In this document: positions 57,416 through 64,000 of the stretch, one piece after another | Layout: each line of letters starts with the position of its first letter | Numbering within the stretch: position 1 is the stretch's first letter | Assembly (NCBI GenBank): GCA_947568835.1 | Contig: OX387610.1 | Coordinates: 12,257,001-12,321,000 of the forward strand | Source: Protonemura montana | Taxonomy: Eukaryota > Arthropoda > Insecta > Plecoptera > Nemouridae | Length of the DNA: 64,000 nt | Direction of reading: 5' to 3' | Notes under the pieces: model-generated | Seen by the model: the letters and a program-made list of their open reading frames with translations, nothing else | Told to the model about the DNA's origin: nothing | The model's database searches: none | Program-made: the position numbers and the translations under genes

Positions 57416-58545
57416 ATCTTTGACAACTTAAAAAAACCAAAGAGCTATAAAATTGGCATAACTTACAATGTATTGGTGCTCTTAAGCGACTCGGAAGTTG
57501 TTCAAGAGTAGTTTTCGAGTGATTTTGATTTTAATTTCACCTCGTTGATCACTGACTGCGATTGATGCTTACAAAGTACAGGTACTTCAAAGGTAAAAGT
57601 ACTTGAATACAAAGCAGGTATTGCCTTACGAAGCCCCACTTGTAAGCGGAAATGAAACTAGGTATTCCCCCCGATTCGCTTTTGGCACGCGTTCCCACGG
57701 CCAGTTGGCCACGTGCCGGGCACGTGACCCCCTCCCCTGTGGGGTGCAACGCAGGAAGCCGTGGGAACGTTCAGTACTTTCAGAGGGGCCGTGAAAGTAT
57801 TGTGGGGGCGGGGGGGTTATCACTTTGTTTCAAATATTGACGTATCAGCATCGTAGTACCAATAAAGAAGCTCGATTGTCGATGATAGTACCAGAGCAGA
57901 GACTAGAAACAAGTATTGCTATTACAGTCAATGTCGTTTACAATTGCAGACAAATTGACTTCTGTACGGAGCAAAATGGTGGTCGCCTAGAGATGGAGTT
58001 ACCGTCGAAATCTAGTTTTTATGTTGGTAATGGTATATGAAAACTAGACGAAGAATGAGCGCTCAACTTCCGGACATGAAAATAAATATGAACACCTTTT
58101 TTTTGTTATTATGAACACAACTATAACCGTCTCAAAAATTGTTAAATATGGAAATAAATATGGAAACAATATGGAAACCTCTCGAGGCTGTGCATTCGCA
58201 TGGAACATTCAGCTGGATAAGAGGAAAACAAAGGGAGATTCAAGAACTAGAGGATAAGATTAATAAGTAATAAATATTCGCTGCGCTTGCACAAGGCGCG
58301 TGCCTTATTACTATGGCGACCGAGTCCTGCCTGTCCGTGCGTTGAAACGCGTTCGTGCGTGGCCTTGTGCGTGACAAGCGTGCGCTGTGGGATAACCGAG
58401 GATCCACGGGGCTAGGTTCGCTAGAGATGTCATTCTGGCCACTTTCCAATTCAATGTAGAAACTGCAGAATGATAGGCAAATCAAGTATTCGTTTTCTCT
58501 GCATATTTTATTATTTTTTCAATGGCACCGAACACCGGTTCTCCT
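57416..58545. other. Intergenic DNA with a GC-rich inverted repeat
   Basis: A perfect 11-bp inverted repeat GTTCCCACGGC / GCCGTGGGAAC (57691-57701 and 57758-57768) encloses a GC-rich core with CACGTG words. A single TR-1 end (ATAACCGTCTCAAAAATTGT) lies at 58122-58142. No gene is supported. Confidence 0.45.
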
Positions 58546-58546
58546 G

Positions 58547-59660
58547 AGATAGACACTGCGCTGGGTCAGGTATTGGATGGGTGACCATCATACGCATGAC
58601 CAGTTCTGTTCGGGAGAGAGGTTGGAGGGATGAAAGTTAAGCAACACTACGCTGGGTCAGGTATTGGATGGTTGACCATCATACACATGACCAGTTCTGT
58701 TTGGGTGAGAGGTTGGAGGGATGAAAGTTAAGCAACACTACGCTGGGTCAGGTATTGGATGGTTGACCATCATACACATGACCAGATCTGTTCGGGAGAG
58801 AGGTTGGAGGGATGAAAGTTAAGCAACACTACGCTGGGTCAGGTATTGGATGGTTGACCATCATACACATGACCAGTTCTGTTCGGGAGAGAGGTTGGAG
58901 GGATGAAAGTTAAGCAACACTGCGCTGAGTCAGGTGTTGAATGGATGACCATCATACACATGACCAGTTCTGTTCGGGAGAGAGGTTGGAGGGATGAAAG
59001 TTAAGCAACACTGCGCTGGGTCAGGTATTGGATGGGTGACCATCATACACATGGCCAGTTCTGTTCGGGAGAGAGGTTGGAGAGATGAAAGTTAAGCAAC
59101 ACTGCGCTGAGTCAGGTGTTGAATGGATGACCATCATACACATGACCAGTTCTGTTCGGGAGAGAGGTTGGAGGGATGAAAGTTAAGCAACACTGCGCTG
59201 AGTCAGTTATTGGATGGGTGACCATCATACACATGACCATTTCTGTTCGGGAGAGAGGTTGGAGGGATGAAAGTTAAGCAACACTGCGCTGAGTCAGGTA
59301 TTGGATGTGTGATCATCATACACATGACCAGTTGTGTTCGGGAGAGAGGTTGGTGGGATGAAATTTAAGCAACACTGCGCTGGGTCAGGTATTGGATGGA
59401 TGACCATCATACACATGACCAGTTCTGTTCGGGAGAGAGGTTGGAGGGATGAAAGTTAGTACAGCAACTTCACTCCCCATCGCTTATCAACCTCTCGACA
59501 GCATATATTTGTGACAGGAGTAGGCTACGTGCCGACACTAGGTTTCTTCTCCTCCCTTCTAATCTAGGTTAGGATCATCATCAACATCATCATCATCAAC
59601 TCATTTACAGACCTAATGAGACTAGTGCCACATGACCCATCGACACAACAGTGCGTTTTC
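58547..59660 (+). mobile_element. SINE-1 copy with about ten tandem 91-bp 5S-like units
   Basis: Units run head to tail from 58547 to 59455 with an exact 91-bp spacing (e.g. AAGCAACACTACGCTGGGTC at 58639 and 58730). Each carries AAGTTAAGCAACACTRCGCT and TATTGGATGGGTGACC-like words. The body follows (CTTATCAACCTCTCGACAGC, GACAGGAGTAGGCTACGTGC, TCTAATCTAGGTTAGGATCA) and the tail ends at AACAGTGCG near 59655. Variants such as GGTTGACC and CTACGCTGGG are shared by neighbouring units, showing stepwise local duplication. Confidence 0.9.
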
Positions 59661-61264
59661 GAACGCACTTTCATCGTTCAATGAATCAAAAACGGCAGAC
59701 TCTGCCGAAGAGTGCAATGATGGAGATTCGAAAACAAGTAAACATGATTTAGCTTCATGCTGATTGGTACATAGTAATTACAATCGGACGAAAGTTACTA
59801 TTACCTCGGCTAAGTTAGATTCTGTTTATGAGTCATATCACAGATTGGTCATAATTCGTGATCCAGCCAAACTATGTCCTAAGGGGCCACAAGGCCTTCA
59901 CATGATTAGCCACGATCTTCCCTTTCTACCAATATAAGACAAGTGTTGAGCAAATGGCGAGAGTTTCAAGGGGTTTTAAAGTTCATCTCTGTAACCAAAA
60001 AAACATATATATAATTTTCTGCAATTCGATATTTTTTTATCAAACCGATCGATTCGCCTTTTTTAATTGAAGTTGTAAAATAAGAAATGCATTGTGCAGG
60101 GACGATCGAAGTTTGAAGAGAATTAGGTAATAAAAACTGGCTTGGCCAGCGAAGATCATTTTAATATCACCATAAAAACATTATTGCAATTATGACATGA
60201 TTTTACTTTGAAAACAAAGATTTTTTTATACTGCATTTGAGCTAAACACAGCTTTATTGACAACACTGCAGGATACATACAATTTATTTTATCTTAACCA
60301 AGTCAATATCAACAGGTAGCTGAAAAATTTGACCACAAACCAATCTGAACTTTTCACATGTTTATGAAGTTGTTTTCCATCCCGATCATAGGCCGTGTTT
60401 TTCTGCGAGAAAATAATCCTGAGAGCAACAGAATTACCTAATTCCAGAGAACATTGATTGGCTCAGAATGACTTGCTTTTGAAATCTCAGTGTACAAAAT
60501 CGGACTACCATTGGACTTCTACTATTGGACTACCATTGGACTTCCAATATTGAACTACTATTGAACTTGTATTGGACTACTTTTGGACTACTTTTGGACT
60601 AAATTATGAAAATTAAATACGCTCACGATTCCGAAACCTTTTGTTAAGAAACCAGATCCATCAAAATGGCTTTGATAAACGCACTGATACACTTTGATAA
60701 ACTGCATTTATCAAATTTTAACAGTGTGTTTATCAATACGATTTTTCTTAAAAATATGTTTGGAAAACTTCTATTCAGCAAACTTCCAGATTTCATTAAA
60801 GCAATTGTATTTTTATTTAAATCCTGGTATTGCAGCGTTTTTCCATGAACTATGAAACAATAATTAGGTAAATCATGAGAGAAGGTCGCAGTGACATTTC
60901 GATAATAATTACCCAGATGTTCTTCTGTCTCGTGACGTATTGGCTGCCAATTGATTGGCCTCAATCGAAACAATTGCCGGGTACAAGGAGGGTCACGGCC
61001 ATCACAGAACAAATTGGACCGCTCTAGAATCGAACCACGGACAGAGATTCAGCAACGAAGAAGGAAACAAAGTTCCTCTAAATGACGATATTTCTACTGA
61101 AAACCATAAAAAATGAGTCTTAAAATTATGAAGCTTTCAACGCAGGACGTTAATAATGTTCGTTGGTAGCTCCTGGTTCCTATCCCGGTTCGGCTAGCCA
61201 CTTTTTCATAGCTTCGTTACACTCCAATAGAATTCATTTTTTTAACTATCAGTGGAGGAGTTGT
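59661..61264. other. Intergenic DNA, nothing secure
   Basis: A short imperfect repeat of GGACTACCATTGGACTTC-type units is at 60498-60602. A minus-strand open frame of 122 codons (61012-60644) is AT-rich and unrecognised. A tRNA-type B-box fragment is at 61175-61200. Confidence 0.4.
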
Positions 61265-61622
61265 ATTATGGTTTTTAGACTCGTGTCTACTTGATCTAAA
61301 CTTAGCACTATAGTTTTGACAAAAACTATTTGAACTGGGGTTTGAATGCTGTATGTATAAGTGAAGAACAACTAAATTTCCCAACGTTTCGTAACTTGTA
61401 CCTGTTACTTTATTTAACCCTTTTTATTTTTATTATTTATTTGTGCTACGTACAATTACATGGTAGTTATTGAGCCTAATTGTTAGGAACTTCACCCATA
61501 AAGATTAGAAATAGGAACAAATACAAATTTTTATGATAAAGAAACAGGTACAAGTTACGAATCGTTGGGACATTTATTTGTTCTTCTCTAAGCATTCAAG
61601 CCCCAGTTCAAACAGCTTTTCT
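61265..61622. mobile_element. MITE-1 copy split by an AT-rich insertion
   Basis: Left arm: TTTTTAGACTCGTGTCTACT, CTATTTGAACTGGGGTTTGA, CAACTAAATTTCCCAACGTT. Right arm: AGTTACGAATCGTTGGGACA to AGCCCCAGTTCAAACAGC. At ~61412-61535 a foreign piece (TTTATTTTTATTATTTATTT tract) interrupts the centre, possibly a LINE tail. Confidence 0.75.
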
Positions 61623-62419
61623 TAGCGGAGGAGTTCGGTGATTCAGGAATAGTAATTCCTTCGTGATGTGGTTTTCATTTTTCAAGAAGAAATCATAATT
61701 CTCATATCCCTGCAAGGAGGTTATGAGATAACTAGCATTCGTTCCATTACAACCATTGGCAAAAATATCAGATCTCGATCGAGTAGTAGTTGTCGACATA
61801 AATAAAAACATCTTAGAATCGCCGCTAAGCCAAAGGAAGTCGAGCTTTTTCTTCGCTAAGCTCAACTTCCTCAACTCATCATCTTCTAGCCAGAACGCCA
61901 CCAGCCAATTAAAAACACCGACACAAAAGTCTTGTAACAAAGAAGATAACGGTACAAGATGGCGTCTGTCAGTGGTCAGTGGTACCGCATTGTCCGTGCT
62001 AACCAAGCGATTTGAACCCCATGCTAACTTTGAAAAGGTTTTTAAATGTTTTAATAACCCCAAGAGTGTCTTTGTGTCCATCGAAGACTATACCTGACCA
62101 CCGTTTTGGCGTTGACTCGAGTGCTATTTCTTGAGTGACGCTTCCTTCTTGCCAAGAAGTGGAGGCGATGTAGGTTTTAAAAGACTTGGCTGTCAGTCGT
62201 TCGTCAATCGGTGATATTTTTAAAGATTTTTTTTTGTCTCTCGTTTCCGTCCCCTGGCAAGCGATTCCAATCTGCAGTGACTTCCAGGAACAACTTTCAC
62301 GCGTGGGTATAAGGCAACCAATCAATGACAAAAGCAAAAACTTTGTGGGTTTTTCGCAGATCGAACAAATGAAAAGAGATTGCAAATGTACAAGAGATTG
62401 CAATTGTAATGTATTTTAG
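61608..62419. pseudogene. Region of overlapping open frames on both strands, possible decayed coding sequence
   Basis: The plus strand has 61756-62097 (113 codons; ISDLDRVVVVDINKNILES…) and 62186-62419; the minus strand has 62081-61608 (157 codons; LEDDELRKLSLAKKKLDFLW…) and 62403-61999. The density of open frames is above that of the surrounding DNA, but no family is recognised on either strand and breaks occur between segments on each. It may be an old exon or transposon gene, or chance. Confidence 0.2.
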
Positions 62420-63097
62420 GCAGCCGTTTTTTTTTTGTTTTTTTTTTTTTTTTAATTTTGATTTCGGGGATAAAGGAAAAAACTCATGAAGTAAATGCAA
62501 AATAGCCAGCGCAACTATTTCCGTCAGAACAATATATTTGTGTCGAAAGCTCGGAGAATTGTCTTCAAATCTGTTTAACCCATTAGTGGACAAAACCAGC
62601 CGTCTTGGAATTATGTCAATTTCATTAAATTAATCCGTCATGAGGCAAAATAAACGATATTGCTGCATTTTCTCAGTTCACAGTTCAGACACAGGGATTA
62701 GAAAACCCGTTAAGAATTTAATTTGGGTCAAACGAGACCCTTTTAGATTTTGAATCAATTGCTACCATAAAACTCCTACAATTGCACGTCTAAATATCAA
62801 AAGCCTGACCGTGTAATAAACATAGCAAAGCACGAAAGAAAGGCCTTCGTGGATTACCTGAATTTTAATGGTATGCTTCTTTATGTTTTTACCTTTAAAA
62901 AGTTTATAATTTAAACAGAACTATTGAAAAACTATGTTTCAACATCTCCGTGCACTTTTAAAAACCTCGCGCAAAAGGAATATAAGAGTTCAAATAAAAA
63001 AAATCATTTCAATAAATATTCCAGAAGTCATTAACCAAAAGGCATGTTTCTGTCTCGACACTTATCGCTGATTGCTTTTCATCAACTTCTTCTATAA

Positions 63098-63315
63098 CTA
63101 CTTCTTCTTCTTAGGATGAAATCTTATTTAAATTGCAAACGCTTGCAATGCGCGGGGTATTTTATTATTAACAACACCATAACCGTATGAAAAATTGATG
63201 CCCAAACGCGGACATAGCCCGAACGTATAGTGCAACCCGTTTGCAACGTTGCAACTCCGCGTTTGGGCATCAATTTTTGAGACGGTTATAGTGTTGTTAA
63301 TAATAAAATACTTCT
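63098..63315. mobile_element. TR-1 family palindrome lacking the tRNA core
   Basis: TATTTTATTATTAACAACAC and TTGATGCCCAAACGCGGA on the left are mirrored by TCCGCGTTTGGGCATCAATT and GTGTTGTTAATAATAAAATA. The core is reduced to a short spacer with CAACGTTGCAACTC. The flanking CAAACGCTTGCAATGCGCGG lies outside the left arm only. Confidence 0.75.
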
Positions 63316-63543
63316 TCTTCTCCTTGGAGATTCGTCAGACAAATTTCCTAATTTCCTCCAATTTCCTCTCCGAAATGTCACATTCAATTAGAACTGAAGT
63401 TTAAAGCAACACCCACCAAAAGTGGATACCGGGATTTGAAACGCGAGTTCCTCCACATTTTCTCTGTAAGGTAGCAGCGTTTTACATGCTTGCATCAAGT
63501 GCATTCACTTTGCAAAAGTGACCCTCTAGTGACCCAATGATGA

Positions 63544-63780
63544 CCCTTTACAGGGGAACGAGGTGCAGATAGCACCAAGACTCTAATCGCCTCCTGCCAC
63601 CTGGCTCTGACACGTCTATCTGATCGACTCGTGACAGCTCGGTTAGTAGCCATGGCAACTAACGTGGAGATGGCCTCTGCTTTGGCGCAGCATGGTCTTA
63701 GCATAGCTGAACCGCGTTACCAGCCGTTGCCATGCATAGACCATGAGCTGGTCAACACTAATGGACGCTCGGTTGCCTAG
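63544..63780 (+). CDS. Possible terminal exon of an unknown gene
   Basis: After an acceptor-like TTTACAG (ending 63553) a frame reads ERGADSTKTLIASCHLALTR, LSDRLVTARLVAMATNVEMA and on to NGRSVA, TAG at 63778-63780. It is 75 codons with coding-like residue mix. Against it: the acceptor has a poor pyrimidine tract, and the region is full of GTTGCCATGG-type palindromes typical of repeats. No homology is recognised. Confidence 0.2.
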   Translation, partial: PFTGERGADSTKTLIASCHLALTRLSDRLVTARLVAMATNVEMASALAQHGLSIAEPRYQPLPCIDHELVNTNGRSVA

Positions 63781-63977
63781 CAACGAGATTGATGGCTTGT
63801 CGATGGCTTGATGGATCGCCTCCTTGATTGTTGGAGAAGTGGATTTAGGTCTTGGTAGTGTGGCTAGTGATTGTTGCGTGATTTCTAATGGACCGTGTTT
63901 TCGTTGCCATGGTAACGTAGAATAATGCAGAGTTAACAGCTGGAGGTATAAGCAATCACAGGTATCTAGAGACCATT

Positions 63978-64000
63978 AGTGACACTGCGCTGGATTAGGT
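63978..64000 (+). repeat. Start of another SINE-1 unit, cut by the window end
   Basis: GACACTGCGCTGGATTAGGT matches the 5S-like unit and implies a further copy beyond the window. Confidence 0.6.

Noticed and set aside
58547..59455. Array of genuine 5S rRNA genes
   Set aside because: Only the internal promoter-like part matches; the 5' and 3' parts of 5S rRNA are absent and each array leads into a SINE body.

Overview
This is intron-rich nuclear DNA from a metazoan, most likely an invertebrate. The genes have GT-AG introns with GTRAGT-type donors and poly(A) signals. The space between and inside them is full of SINEs, non-LTR retrotransposon remnants, palindromic MITE-like elements and minisatellites. 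The sequence alone does not fix the phylum. I see no bacterial, viral or CRISPR content.

Genes, left to right: (1) 1-59, possible last bases of an exon of a plus-strand gene that may end near 2.3-2.6 kb. (2) 7905-3230, minus strand, a six-exon gene for a 405-residue protein of a conserved eukaryotic family I cannot name, with a helix-hairpin-helix-like motif and an acidic repetitive tail. (3) 8344-13880, plus strand, PEX13, seven exons, 432 residues, complete from the Tyr-Gly-rich N-terminus to the SH3 domain. It is head-to-head with gene 2 across a 438-bp interval. (4) 16806-32914, plus strand, a SUN-domain (LINC complex) protein. Thirteen coding exons join in phase into 881 residues. A fourteenth, phase-compatible exon at 23707-24221 ends in a stop and would give a short isoform of about 469 residues without the SUN domain.

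From 33 kb to the end I find no secure host gene. The region holds a 5'-truncated but frame-intact CR1/jockey-like reverse transcriptase (34.6-36.05 kb), fragments of other LINEs, at least nine copies or fragments of a SINE whose head resembles the 5S rRNA internal promoter, palindromic MITEs, tRNA-derived inverted dimers, and minisatellites with 19, 68 and 122 bp periods.

The most unusual items are all in repeats, protein or DNA. The SUN protein has a lumenal block of about 21 ten-residue repeats. Its alternative exon encodes 11-residue hydrophobic repeats. The 5S-like SINE has amplified a 91-bp promoter-bearing unit up to about ten times inside single copies.
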